Shown here one piece after another: positions 18,298-26,162 of a stretch of 64,000 nt of DNA (position 1 is the first letter of the stretch; each line of letters starts with the position of its first letter). A model generated the notes under the pieces. The model ran no database searches. It was given only the letters and a program-made list of their open reading frames with translations, and was not told the DNA's origin. The translations under genes were made by a program, and so were the position numbers. This stretch comes from Mycobacterium sp. KBS0706. Its GTDB lineage: Bacteria; Pseudomonadota; Alphaproteobacteria; DSM-16000; Inquilinaceae. The DNA lies in assembly GCF_005938675.2 (NCBI RefSeq), contig NZ_VCCH02000001.1, positions 62,001-126,000 on the forward strand. Direction: 5' to 3'.

Positions 18298-18313
18298 GAC
18301 CGATCGTTCGGTC
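18298..18313. promoter_or_regulatory. TetR-type palindrome upstream of the small-ORF/SMR operon
   Basis: GACCGATCGTTCGGTC has perfect six-base arms around TCGT and lies 13 bases before the 38-codon ORF, overlapping the stop of the GST gene. Arms of the form GACCGA/TCGGTC are common in TetR-family operators. No TetR gene is present nearby, so the regulator would have to act from elsewhere. Confidence 0.45.
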
Positions 18314-18944
18314 AATCCCGGCTGCCGAGGACAGGCACGCGCAGGCCGCGCTGCACGGCGGGACGGGCGGCGATGGCGTCGTACCAGCGGCGCAGGTTGG
18401 GGCTCGCCTCGAGGTCGAGGCCGATATGCACCAGCCCGGCATGGATCCAGGGCCAGCTCATGATGTCGGCGATGCCGTAGGCCTCGCCCGCCAGATGGCT
18501 GCGCCGGCCGAGCGTGCCGTCCAGCACCCGGAACACCCGCGCCGCCTCGGCCTCGAAGCGGCCGATGACATAGGGGATCTTCTCCGCGGCGAAGATCTTG
18601 TAATTCCACAGCTGGCCGAGGGTCGGGCCGAGATGGGCGGCCTGGAACAGGGTCCATTGCAGCGCCGTCAGCCGCTCCCCGGCATCGGCCGGCAGCAGCT
18701 TGCCGGAGCGCTCGGCGAGATAGGTCAGGATGGCGCCGCTCTCGAACACGGTGCGGCCGCGGTCCGGGTCGGTGATCACCGGGATCTTGTTGTTCGGGTT
18801 CAGCGCCAGGAAGGCCGGCTCGCGCTGCTCGCCGCGCTCGATGTCGACGACATGCACCTCATAGGGCAGGCCGGCCTCCTCGAGCATGATCGAGGCCTTG
18901 TGCCCGTTCGGCGTCTGATAGGTGTAGAGCTGGATCGGGGTCAT
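18312..18944 (-). CDS. Glutathione S-transferase, YfcG/YghU-like (nu class)
   Basis: A 210-residue GST. The N-terminal TPIQLYTYQTPNGHKASIML with catalytic Thr/Asn in TPNGHK and the glutathione site LNPNNKIPVITD...VFESGAILTYL are the signatures of the YfcG/YghU group, which act as disulfide-bond reductases rather than classic conjugating enzymes. The ATG at 18944 is chosen over the longer frame because of the GGAGAGA site upstream and alignment with the family start. It is divergent from the LysR gene at 19062 and followed by the small ORF and SMR gene on the same strand. Confidence 0.9.
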   Translation of the reverse strand: MTPIQLYTYQTPNGHKASIMLEEAGLPYEVHVVDIERGEQREPAFLALNPNNKIPVITDPDRGRTVFESGAILTYLAERSGKLLPADAGERLTALQWTLFQAAHLGPTLGQLWNYKIFAAEKIPYVIGRFEAEAARVFRVLDGTLGRRSHLAGEAYGIADIMSWPWIHAGLVHIGLDLEASPNLRRWYDAIAARPAVQRGLRVPVLGSRD

Positions 18945-19004
18945 CTCTGTCTCTCCGGAAGGCGGGCCAGCCCCGCCGCTGGAGAGAAGATGACGAGTGC
19001 ACAG

Positions 19005-19043
19005 ACGCAGTTCGATCTGTGATACTGCAGCAATCATCTGCGT
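19005..19043. promoter_or_regulatory. Candidate operator between GST and LysR genes
   Basis: Arms ACGCAG (19005-19010) and CTGCGT (19038-19043) are inverted around 27 bases, and TGCACAG occurs as a direct repeat on both sides. The site is just before the LysR ATG at 19062, where LysR autoregulatory sites are normally found. Weak evidence. Confidence 0.3.
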
Positions 19044-19061
19044 TCATGCACAGGGCCCGTC

Positions 19062-19967
19062 ATGGATAGCCGGCTTGATTGGGAGGACCTGCACACCGTG
19101 CTGGCGGTGGCCGATTGCGGCTCGCTGGCCGGGGCGGCGCGGCGGCTCGGCGTCAACCACACCACGGTGCTGCGCCGGATCGGCGGCTTCGAGCAGCGGC
19201 TGGGGCTGCGGCTGTTCGACCGGCTGCCGGGCGGCTACGCCCTGACCGCGGGCGGCGAGGAGCTGGCGGCGGCGGCCCGCGGCATGGCGGCGACGGTCGA
19301 CGCGTTGGAGCGCCGCCTGGCCGGCCAGGATCTTCGGCTCGAGGGCACGCTGCGGGTGGCGACGGCCGACACGCTGACGGCGTCGCTGCTGCCGCCGCTC
19401 TTGGCCCAGTTCCGCGAGCTGCATCCCGGCATCGTGCTGGAGGTCACCACCACCAACCTGATGGTGAACCTGACCCGGCGCGACGCCGATGTCGCCATCC
19501 GGCCGGTGCTGGACCCGCCGGAGACGCTGGTCGGCCGCCGCGTCGCCGGCATCGCCTTCGCCGCCTATGCCGCGGCGAGCCACCCGGCGGCGCGGTCCGG
19601 CACGGTCGCCGCGCATCCCTGGGTGGCGCCGGACGACACCCTGGCCGGCACCTCGGTCGCCCGCTGGATGCGCCGGGCCCTGCCGGACGCGGCGATCGCG
19701 CTGCGGACGGATTCCCTGGTCGAGGTCTGCCGTGCGGCCCGGGCCGGGATCGGCCTGGCCGCCCTGCCCTGCTATCTCGGCGACGCCACCGAGGGATTGG
19801 TCCGGATCGCCACGCCGACGGTGCCCGAGGACGCGGCGCTGTGGGTGCTGACGCATGAGGATCTGCGCCGCACCGCCCGGGTCAGCGCCTTCACCGAATT
19901 CATGGCCGCCGCCCTGGCCCGCCAACGCGACCTGCTGGAAGGACGAAGGCCGGCCGTGGCAGAGTAG
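19062..19967 (+). CDS. LysR-family transcriptional regulator, divergent from the YfcG-like GST
   Basis: A 301-residue LysR protein. The helix-turn-helix is DLHTVLAVADCGSLAGAARRL with recognition helix VNHTTVLRRIGGFEQRLG; the N-H-T-T-V-L-R form is typical of one subgroup that regulates neighbouring oxidoreductase or GST genes. The effector domain begins LRVATADTLTASLLPPLL. It is divergent from the GST at 18944 across 117 bases and is the likely regulator of that gene. Confidence 0.92.
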   Translation: MDSRLDWEDLHTVLAVADCGSLAGAARRLGVNHTTVLRRIGGFEQRLGLRLFDRLPGGYALTAGGEELAAAARGMAATVDALERRLAGQDLRLEGTLRVATADTLTASLLPPLLAQFRELHPGIVLEVTTTNLMVNLTRRDADVAIRPVLDPPETLVGRRVAGIAFAAYAAASHPAARSGTVAAHPWVAPDDTLAGTSVARWMRRALPDAAIALRTDSLVEVCRAARAGIGLAALPCYLGDATEGLVRIATPTVPEDAALWVLTHEDLRRTARVSAFTEFMAAALARQRDLLEGRRPAVAE

Positions 19968-20037
19968 AGTTCGCCCGGCTGTGGGCAGCTCGGCGAATCG
20001 CGCTGTGCGGTTGATTCAACAGGGCTGAGGCTGAGAC

Positions 20038-20370
20038 ATGTCGGAAAATCACTTCGACCTGGTCTTGGAGCAACTGAAAGAACGATCGGTCGATCGCCTC
20101 CTATCCGCGGATGTGTTCGATCTCTCGGCATTCGAGGCCTTCAAAGATCATCTTTGGCGGAAGGCCGAAGGGCTTCGGAACGAGTACTATATATCAAAGC
20201 AAATTCTGCTCAGTATTCGGAGCGCCGCAGAAGCAATCCGAAGCCGGGCAGAATACCTACCTGAGGTGCGCGGGCAGATTCATTGGGCAGATGATTTCGA
20301 CATGATGCTCGATCAGATCATCGACGGAGAGACACGCAATGACCGCCAACCGGGCGTTCCCCGCATCTGA
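20038..20370 (+). CDS. Small hypothetical protein with atypical base composition
   Basis: A 110-residue, mostly helical, acidic protein (MSENHFDLVLEQLKERSVDRL at the start) with no recognised domain, signal or membrane segment. Its codon use is visibly poorer in G/C third positions than that of the surrounding genes (ATA, TCA, AAA and GAA codons are common), which suggests recent acquisition. A GAGGCTGAG stretch precedes the ATG. It sits between the LysR gene and a VOC-family gene on the same strand. Its C-terminal end runs close to the next gene with a 61-base gap. Function unknown. Confidence 0.65.
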   Translation: MSENHFDLVLEQLKERSVDRLLSADVFDLSAFEAFKDHLWRKAEGLRNEYYISKQILLSIRSAAEAIRSRAEYLPEVRGQIHWADDFDMMLDQIIDGETRNDRQPGVPRI

Positions 20371-20431
20371 TAGCTGCGAACGCCCAGTCGTTAAGAGTCT
20401 TCACCTGCAGCATCAAATTCGGAGAAATCCC

Positions 20432-20779
20432 ATGGCCGTGAAGCGGATCGTCACCAACATCGCCGCCGGCGACGTCGGCCGGGCGCAGGCCTTCTATGGC
20501 GACCTGCTGGACCTGAAACTGGCCATGGACATGGGCTGGATCCTGACCTTCACCGCCGACGCAACGATGACGCCGCAGCTCAGCGTGATGAGCGAGGGCG
20601 GCTCCGGCACCCCGGTGCCGGACATCTCGATCGAGGTCGACGACGTCGACGCCACACACCGAAAGGCATTGGCGATGGGCCTGGCGATCGAATACGGCCC
20701 GGCCGACGAGCCCTGGGGCGTGCGCCGCTTCTATGTCCGCGACCCGTTCGGCCGGCTGGTCAACATCCTGACGCACTGA
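20432..20779 (+). CDS. VOC-superfamily (glyoxalase/bleomycin-resistance fold) protein
   Basis: A 115-residue single-module vicinal-oxygen-chelate protein. AGDVGRAQAFYGDLLDLKL is the standard first beta-alpha element, and VRRFYVRDPFGRLVNILTH carries the usual DPFG-x-L-x-N end motif. GGAGAAATCCC before the ATG sets the start. The expected metal ligands are only partly visible, so it may bind rather than transform a ligand. Its stop lies in an 18-base palindrome shared with the stop of the convergent gene. Confidence 0.88.
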   Translation: MAVKRIVTNIAAGDVGRAQAFYGDLLDLKLAMDMGWILTFTADATMTPQLSVMSEGGSGTPVPDISIEVDDVDATHRKALAMGLAIEYGPADEPWGVRRFYVRDPFGRLVNILTH

Positions 20780-20793
20780 GCCCGCGGGCTCAG
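20776..20793. other. 18-bp perfect palindrome containing both stop codons of a convergent gene pair
   Basis: CTGAGCCCGCGGGCTCAG at 20776-20793 includes the TGA of the VOC gene and, on the other strand, the TGA of the exported protein gene. A GC-rich hairpin in both transcripts is expected; there is no T tract, so it is not a classic intrinsic terminator. Confidence 0.6.
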
Positions 20794-22091
20794 TTGATCC
20801 ACACCGCGAAGCTGAGGAACTCGCCCTCGAAGGCGCCGGTCGCCTGTTCCCAGAACGAGCGGTCGCTGACCGGGCCGTCCTCGAGATAGGGCACCATGTC
20901 GGTGCCGGTCAGCAGCAGCACCAGGTCGAAGGGCTGCGAAGACTCCAGCAGGCGGCGCAGGTTGAAGCCCTGGTCGAAGCGCCAATGCGGCAGCAGCTTG
21001 TCACCGTTCAGGATCGCCTCGGATTCCTGCATCAGCGCCAGCCAGGTGTCGATGCGCTCATCGGTGATGCTCATGCCCGGGATCAGGCTGGCCTGCCTGG
21101 CGTTCGGCAGCCATTCGCGGTCATCGTCGGTCTCGGCCCGGATCGACGCCCACATTTCCTGGCTCAGCTTCGCCGCGGCCAGGAAATGCTCGCGCGCCCG
21201 CGGCAGCCGGTCGGGCTCCACCACCGGCCAGTTGAAGAGATGGACCCAGGCGATCATGTCGGCGATCCGCCCGTCCTCCGCCCCCAGGAACATGCCCTGG
21301 GTGGGCAGAGTCAGTGCCGCGGCCAGCGGCGACTCCGGCCGCGGGAACAGGAGATGCGCGGCGGCGTCGAAGCTGCGGTGCCAGTCGCGCGCCAGCAGGA
21401 ACTCGGCGCCGGCGCGCAGCACATGGGTATAGGCGCGCAGCCACAGCACGTCGCCGGTGTCGAAGGCGATCACCAGCTTGCCGGCATTGGCGGGGTCGCC
21501 CTGGCCGCCCAGCAGCACGGCGCTGTACACGTCGTAGAGCGTGGCCTCGCCCCGGCCGTTGCCGGCGAGGTCGAGCTTCACCCGCCCCATGGCGACGGAC
21601 AGCTTCACCGGCCGGTCGCCCAACGGCTGCAGCGTACGGTCGACCGCGTCGAGATCGTCGACCAGCGCCTGCAGGATGGCGCGGGCGTCCTGGTAGCGGA
21701 TCACCTCGGGGTTCGGATTCGGCGGCACCGGCATGGTCAGCAGCGGCACCGACACCATCGAATCTTCCGGCGGCCGGAAGCCGTAGCGGTACAGGGTCTG
21801 GCTGAAACGCTCCGTCGCCTTGGCCAGGCGGACCAGGCCGAGCCCGGCGATCGCCTCGGCATCGTCCGGCTTCTTCGCCAGGATCGCGGCCAGGGCCTTC
21901 TCGCCCTCGGCGATCGAGCCGGCATAGAGGTGCTTCTGCGTCAGCTCCAACGGCGTCGCGGCCAGGGCCGGCGCGGCCGCGAGGTGCAGGGCCAGGGCGG
22001 CGGCGGCCAGAAAGGCCAGACCCTTCGGCCAAATTGAGACAGTCGTCCTGCTGAAAAGTGAACCGGATTCACTTTGACGGAGGATAATCAA
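20790..22091 (-). CDS. Exported protein of unknown function with a TPR-like N-terminal part
   Basis: A 433-residue protein that I do not recognise. A long signal peptide ends LHLAAAPALA-ATPLE, so the mature protein should be periplasmic. The first mature 50 residues (LTQKHLYAGSIAEGEKALAAIL...PDDAEAIAGLGLVRLA) look like one or two tetratricopeptide repeats. The rest is acidic and has no motif I can name. The only possible start is TTG at 22091: the preceding in-frame codons lead to a stop, and AAAGGCG lies eight bases before it. The gene has its own promoter region, shared with a repeat element upstream. Confidence 0.75.
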   Translation of the reverse strand: MIILRQSESGSLFSRTTVSIWPKGLAFLAAAALALHLAAAPALAATPLELTQKHLYAGSIAEGEKALAAILAKKPDDAEAIAGLGLVRLAKATERFSQTLYRYGFRPPEDSMVSVPLLTMPVPPNPNPEVIRYQDARAILQALVDDLDAVDRTLQPLGDRPVKLSVAMGRVKLDLAGNGRGEATLYDVYSAVLLGGQGDPANAGKLVIAFDTGDVLWLRAYTHVLRAGAEFLLARDWHRSFDAAAHLLFPRPESPLAAALTLPTQGMFLGAEDGRIADMIAWVHLFNWPVVEPDRLPRAREHFLAAAKLSQEMWASIRAETDDDREWLPNARQASLIPGMSITDERIDTWLALMQESEAILNGDKLLPHWRFDQGFNLRRLLESSQPFDLVLLLTGTDMVPYLEDGPVSDRSFWEQATGAFEGEFLSFAVWIN

Positions 22092-22221
22092 GCCAGTCGC
22101 CTTTCAATATTCACAGCAACCGGACCAGACGATCCCCTAACTTCATGTCACAATTCGGGCAGTATGGGGGATGTGGACGCATACCGGATTTCGTGAAGAA
22201 CGGCTCTTGGCCAACCCAAAG

Positions 22222-22307
22222 CCGTCATGGCGAGGAGCGCAGCGACGTGGCCATCCAGGGTTCCGTGCGGCTGGATGGCCACGCCCCTCCGGGGCTCGCC
22301 ATGACGG
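22222..22307. repeat. Intergenic inverted repeat (CCGTCATGGCGAG / CTCGCCATGACGG)
   Basis: Thirteen-base perfect arms lie at 22222-22234 and 22295-22307. A second nested pair, CGTGGCCATCCAG and CTGGATGGCCACG, is inside. The element resembles the GTCATNGCGAG-type repeats scattered through many alphaproteobacterial genomes. The 252-base gap it occupies (22092-22343) has no gene. Confidence 0.8.
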
Positions 22308-22343
22308 TGAAGGGGCATTCGTTCCGATCGGCGCAAACTGAGA

Positions 22344-23102
22344 TCAGATCCCGGCCGCGGCGTCCGGCGCCACCAGAGCGGTGCTGGCGTAGCCGAGGTC
22401 GCGCAGCTGGCGCGGGATGCCGTCGCGGACATGGCCGCTGCCGGCCAGCACCACGACCAGCGGGGTCCCCGTCGCCCGAGCCTCGGCGATGCGCGCGGCC
22501 ATCGCCCGGTCCCACAGCAGCTGAATGTCGACGAAGCGGCGGAAGCCGCGGTTGAGGGCATCGCCCTCCGCCGCCCGGCCATGGCCGGCGAAGGCGGCGG
22601 CGAGATACCGACTGTAGTCCGGCGACGGCGCCACCGGCCGGCCGAGATCGAGGTCCGGCCAGGCCTGCAGCGCCGACCACCCCTCCTTCCCGACCGCGCG
22701 CACCACGTCGCGGTCGACATTCAGCGCGATCAGCGGGATCCGGTGCATCCGGGCGAAGGCGAAGATCGGCCGGTACAGGCCGAAATCGAAACCCCAGGAC
22801 CGGTCCCAGTCGACCTCGCGCAGGAAGGCGGCCTCGTCCAGCTCGCCCGCGATCCAGGCGTCGAGCGCAGCCTGGCGGCTGCGCGGCACCATCTCCAGCC
22901 CGATGGCGAGGCCCGGCTGCTCCTCGCGCAGCGCCGCGATCCGCTGCAGTTGCCAATGATGATCGGCGACGCGGTCATGGGTCTCGCCGAGCAGCACGAC
23001 GCCGCCGTCAGGCCGGGCCGGGGCGGGCGTGGCGCAGCCGGCCACGGACCAGCCGAGCAGCCCGACCAGCGCCAGGGCCTGGATCCTCCCCCTCATCGCC
23101 AT
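22344..23102 (-). CDS. chaN: ChaN-family haem-binding-type lipoprotein
   Basis: A 252-residue lipoprotein. The signal ends with the lipobox VAGC, giving a lipid-anchored Cys. GGVVLLGETHDRVADHHWQL and GLEMVPRSRQAALDAW are the core motifs of the ChaN/DUF399 family, whose Campylobacter member binds a haem pair through a surface loop. A role in iron or haem handling at the outer membrane is known of the family but not shown here. The ATG at 23102 follows GGAAGAA; a second ATG lies at 23096. The DedA-PAP2 fusion is divergent. Confidence 0.85.
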   Translation of the reverse strand: MAMRGRIQALALVGLLGWSVAGCATPAPARPDGGVVLLGETHDRVADHHWQLQRIAALREEQPGLAIGLEMVPRSRQAALDAWIAGELDEAAFLREVDWDRSWGFDFGLYRPIFAFARMHRIPLIALNVDRDVVRAVGKEGWSALQAWPDLDLGRPVAPSPDYSRYLAAAFAGHGRAAEGDALNRGFRRFVDIQLLWDRAMAARIAEARATGTPLVVVLAGSGHVRDGIPRQLRDLGYASTALVAPDAAAGI

Positions 23103-23264
23103 TTCTTCCGCTCCCTCCGACACCCGTCTCATGTGGCAGCCTTCGCCGCCGACGGCAACCGCTTCGCCATGACGACCGGCGGGGTTGCGTCCGGCCGTCG
23201 GAATCGCGAGCTATGACACCGGTTCGAGGCAAGGAGTCGGGATGACGATTCGAACGGCAGAGGC

Positions 23265-25235
23265 ATGACCGATATCGCGCAGGCGGTCATCGAGTTCATC
23301 GGCCAGCACCCGCATTGGGCCGGCCTCCTGATCTTCCTGATCGCCCTGACCGAATCGGTGGCGGTGATCGGGCTGTTCATCCCCGGCTCGCCGATCCTGA
23401 TCGGCATCGGCGCCGTGGTCGGGCTCGGCCACCTGCCGCTGGCGCCGATGCTGGTCTGGGCAACGGCCGGGGCGATCGTCGGCGACGGCGTGTCCTACGA
23501 GCTGGGACGGCGCTATCGCGGCACCATCCTCGGCGCCTGGCCGATGAGCCGGTACCCGGCACTGATCGCCCGCGGCGAGGCGTTCTTCCACCGGCACGGC
23601 GGCAAGAGCATTGCGCTGGGCCGCTTCCTGCCGATGCTGCGGCCGATGATCCCAATGGTGGCCGGCGCGCTGGGCCTGAGGCCGCGGCTGTTCTACGTCG
23701 TCAACATCGCCTCGGCGATCGTCTGGGCGCCGGCCCATATCCTGGGCGGCGCGCTGCTGGGAGCGTCGCTGGGCGCGCTCGGTGCGGTCAGCGGCCGGCT
23801 GGTGGCGATGCTGGCGGTGCTGGCGCTGAGCCTGTGGCTGCTGGTCGTCGTCACCCGCTGGGTCTGGCGCCGGCTGGTGCCGCTGCTCGGCTGGGCCCAG
23901 CATGCGGTCCACCGCTGGGCCGTGGCCCGCGGCAGCCGCCCGGCCCGCCTGCTGGCCCGGCTCGCCGACCCGGAGGAGCCGGACCTGCGAGTCATGGCGG
24001 CGCTGGGCCTCGTGGTGCTGGTGCTGGTCGCCGGCTTCGTCAACCTGCTGCGCCTGGTCGCCGCCCATGGCGGGATGGCCCGGGCCGACGGCGCGATCAG
24101 CGGCTTCGTCCAGGCGCTGCGCACGCCCTGGGGCGATGCGGCGCTGACCGTCGTGACCATGCTGGGCGACGGCACCACCGTCACCGCGCTGGTGATCGCC
24201 GCGATCGCCTGGCTGCTGCTGCACCGGGCCTGGCACCGGGCCGGCGGCGTCGCCATCGCCATCGCCGTCACCGCCGGCTTCGTGCCGCTGGTGAAGGGCC
24301 GGCTGCAGATCCCCCGGCCGACCGACCTGTACAACGGTGCCGACGCCTTCAGCTTCCCCAGCGGCCACGCCGCCTTCTCCGCCGTGCTGTTCGGCATCCT
24401 GGGCTGGCTGGTGGCGCGCGGCCTGCCCGGGCGCTGGCAGCTGGTGCCGCTGAGCATCGCCGCGGCGCTGATCGGGCTGGTCTGCGCCTCGCGCGTCTAT
24501 CTGGCGGCGCATTGGCCGTCCGACGTCGCGGCCGGGCTGATCTTCGGACTGGGCATGACGATCGCCTTCGCCATGGCCTTCCGCCGGGCGGACCCCCAGC
24601 GGATCCGGCCGCGCCGTTTCGCCGTCGCGCTGCTGCTGGCCCTCATCGTCGCCGGCGGCGCCCATGTCGCCACCGGCTACCACGGCGCCGCGGCGATGTA
24701 TGTCATCCGCGACACGACCGTGACGATCCCGGCCGCGGACTGGCGGGCCGAGGGCTGGCGCCGCCTGCCGCCGCACCGCATCGACCTGGGGGGCGAGGCC
24801 GAGCAGCCCTTCCTGCTGCAATGGGCCGGGCCGCCGGATGCGCTGGCCGCCGCCCTCGCACCCGCCGGCTGGATCGCCCCACCGGGCTGGAGCGTCGCCA
24901 CCGCGGCCCGCTTCCTCGACGACGCCGCCGACGCCCGCGCCCTGCCGGTGCCGCCGGTGCTGCAAGACGGGCGGATGCCGGTGCTGACCCTGATCCGGCC
25001 GGAGCCGGACGGCGCCGGGCGCCAGGTGCTGCGGTTGTGGCGCTCGGGCTATGCGCTGGAGGGCGGCGGGCCGATCCTGCTGGCGGCGCCCGGGATCGAG
25101 ATGATCCACCACCCGCTCGGCCTGGTCAGCGCCATCGACGCCGAGGACGAGGCGCCGCTGCCGGAGCTGCCCGAGCTGTCGCGCCTGCCGAATGCGCAGG
25201 AGCCGGCGCCTGGGCTGGTGCTGGCCCAGCCCTGA
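23265..25235 (+). CDS. DedA-PAP2-LssY three-part membrane fusion protein
   Basis: A 656-residue integral membrane protein joining three modules. Residues 1-200 are a DedA (VTT/SNARE-associated) domain with the motif TESVAVIGLFIPGS and GRFLPMLRPMIPMVAG, a family of lipid scramblase-like transporters. Residues 240-440 are a type-2 phosphatidic acid phosphatase with the full catalytic set: K344-x6-R351-P352, PSGH at 365-368, and R410-x5-H416-x3-D420. Residues about 470-640 match the LssY C-terminal domain. It is likely to dephosphorylate a lipid phosphate (undecaprenyl diphosphate or a phospholipid intermediate) on the periplasmic face and recycle the product across the membrane; this coupling is inference. 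Confidence 0.88.
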   Translation: MTDIAQAVIEFIGQHPHWAGLLIFLIALTESVAVIGLFIPGSPILIGIGAVVGLGHLPLAPMLVWATAGAIVGDGVSYELGRRYRGTILGAWPMSRYPALIARGEAFFHRHGGKSIALGRFLPMLRPMIPMVAGALGLRPRLFYVVNIASAIVWAPAHILGGALLGASLGALGAVSGRLVAMLAVLALSLWLLVVVTRWVWRRLVPLLGWAQHAVHRWAVARGSRPARLLARLADPEEPDLRVMAALGLVVLVLVAGFVNLLRLVAAHGGMARADGAISGFVQALRTPWGDAALTVVTMLGDGTTVTALVIAAIAWLLLHRAWHRAGGVAIAIAVTAGFVPLVKGRLQIPRPTDLYNGADAFSFPSGHAAFSAVLFGILGWLVARGLPGRWQLVPLSIAAALIGLVCASRVYLAAHWPSDVAAGLIFGLGMTIAFAMAFRRADPQRIRPRRFAVALLLALIVAGGAHVATGYHGAAAMYVIRDTTVTIPAADWRAEGWRRLPPHRIDLGGEAEQPFLLQWAGPPDALAAALAPAGWIAPPGWSVATAARFLDDAADARALPVPPVLQDGRMPVLTLIRPEPDGAGRQVLRLWRSGYALEGGGPILLAAPGIEMIHHPLGLVSAIDAEDEAPLPELPELSRLPNAQEPAPGLVLAQP

Positions 25236-25358
25236 TCGGACTGCGGCATGCGGTAGCGGCAGCCATGCCTCCCCGCCCCTGGACGGATGCGGCGCCGCGC
25301 CGCATGATTGCGATGCGATCCGTTCTCAGGGATCGACCTCATCACTCCAGGTACAGTC

Positions 25359-26114
25359 ATGTCCAGCACGGCCCAGACGGACGAGCCGAAGACCCTGATC
25401 CTGACCGGCGCCAGCCGCGGCATCGGCCATGCCACGGTGAAGCGCTTCAGCGCCGCCGGCTGGCGGGTGATCACCGTCTCGCGCCAAGCCTTCTCCAAGG
25501 ATTGCCCGTGGCATGCGGGCGAGGAGGACCACGTCCAGCTCGACCTCGCCGACCTGGACGGGATCGAGCAGGGCCTGTCCGCCCTGCGGTCGCGGCTGCC
25601 CCATGGGCGGCTGGACGCCCTGGTCAACAATGCCGGCATCTCGCCCAAGCTGGCGGGCGGCAAGCGCATGGGCGTGCTGACCACCGACTATGCGACCTGG
25701 ACCCACGTGTTCAACGTCAACCTGTTCGCCACCGCCCTCCTGGCCCGCGGCCTGTTCGAACCGCTGCGCGCGGCCAAGGGGACGATCATCAACGTCACCT
25801 CGATCGCCGGCAGCCGGGTGCATCCCTTCGCCGGCCCGGCCTACTCCACCTCGAAGGCGGCGCTGGCCGCCCTGACCCGCGAGATGGCGCATGAGTTCGG
25901 CGCCCATGGCGTGCGGGTGAACGCGATCGCGCCGGGCGAGATCGACACCTCGATCCTGTCGCCGGGCACCGAGGCGATGGTCGACAGCGAGATCCCGATG
26001 AAGCGGCTGGGCAAGCCGGAGGAGGTCGCCGCAACGATCATGTTCCTTTGCACCTCCGGGTCGTCCTACATTACGGGGGCCGAGGTGCACATCAACGGCG
26101 GCCAGCATGTCTGA
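25359..26114 (+). CDS. Short-chain dehydrogenase/reductase
   Basis: A 251-residue classical SDR. The cofactor loop is TGASRGIGHATV, the structural motif is NNAG (VNNAGIS), and the catalytic Ser...Tyr-x3-Lys set is NVTSIAG...YSTSKAAL. The C-terminal FLCTSGSSYITGAEVHINGG is the usual oligomer edge. The substrate is unknown. It ends about 50 bases before the binding-protein gene of an ABC importer on the same strand, so it may act on the imported compound. Confidence 0.92.
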   Translation: MSSTAQTDEPKTLILTGASRGIGHATVKRFSAAGWRVITVSRQAFSKDCPWHAGEEDHVQLDLADLDGIEQGLSALRSRLPHGRLDALVNNAGISPKLAGGKRMGVLTTDYATWTHVFNVNLFATALLARGLFEPLRAAKGTIINVTSIAGSRVHPFAGPAYSTSKAALAALTREMAHEFGAHGVRVNAIAPGEIDTSILSPGTEAMVDSEIPMKRLGKPEEVAATIMFLCTSGSSYITGAEVHINGGQHV

Positions 26115-26162
26115 GCGCTAAGCCGCCGCCTCGGCGGAACAAGAAAACAGGGAGTGTCCGTC

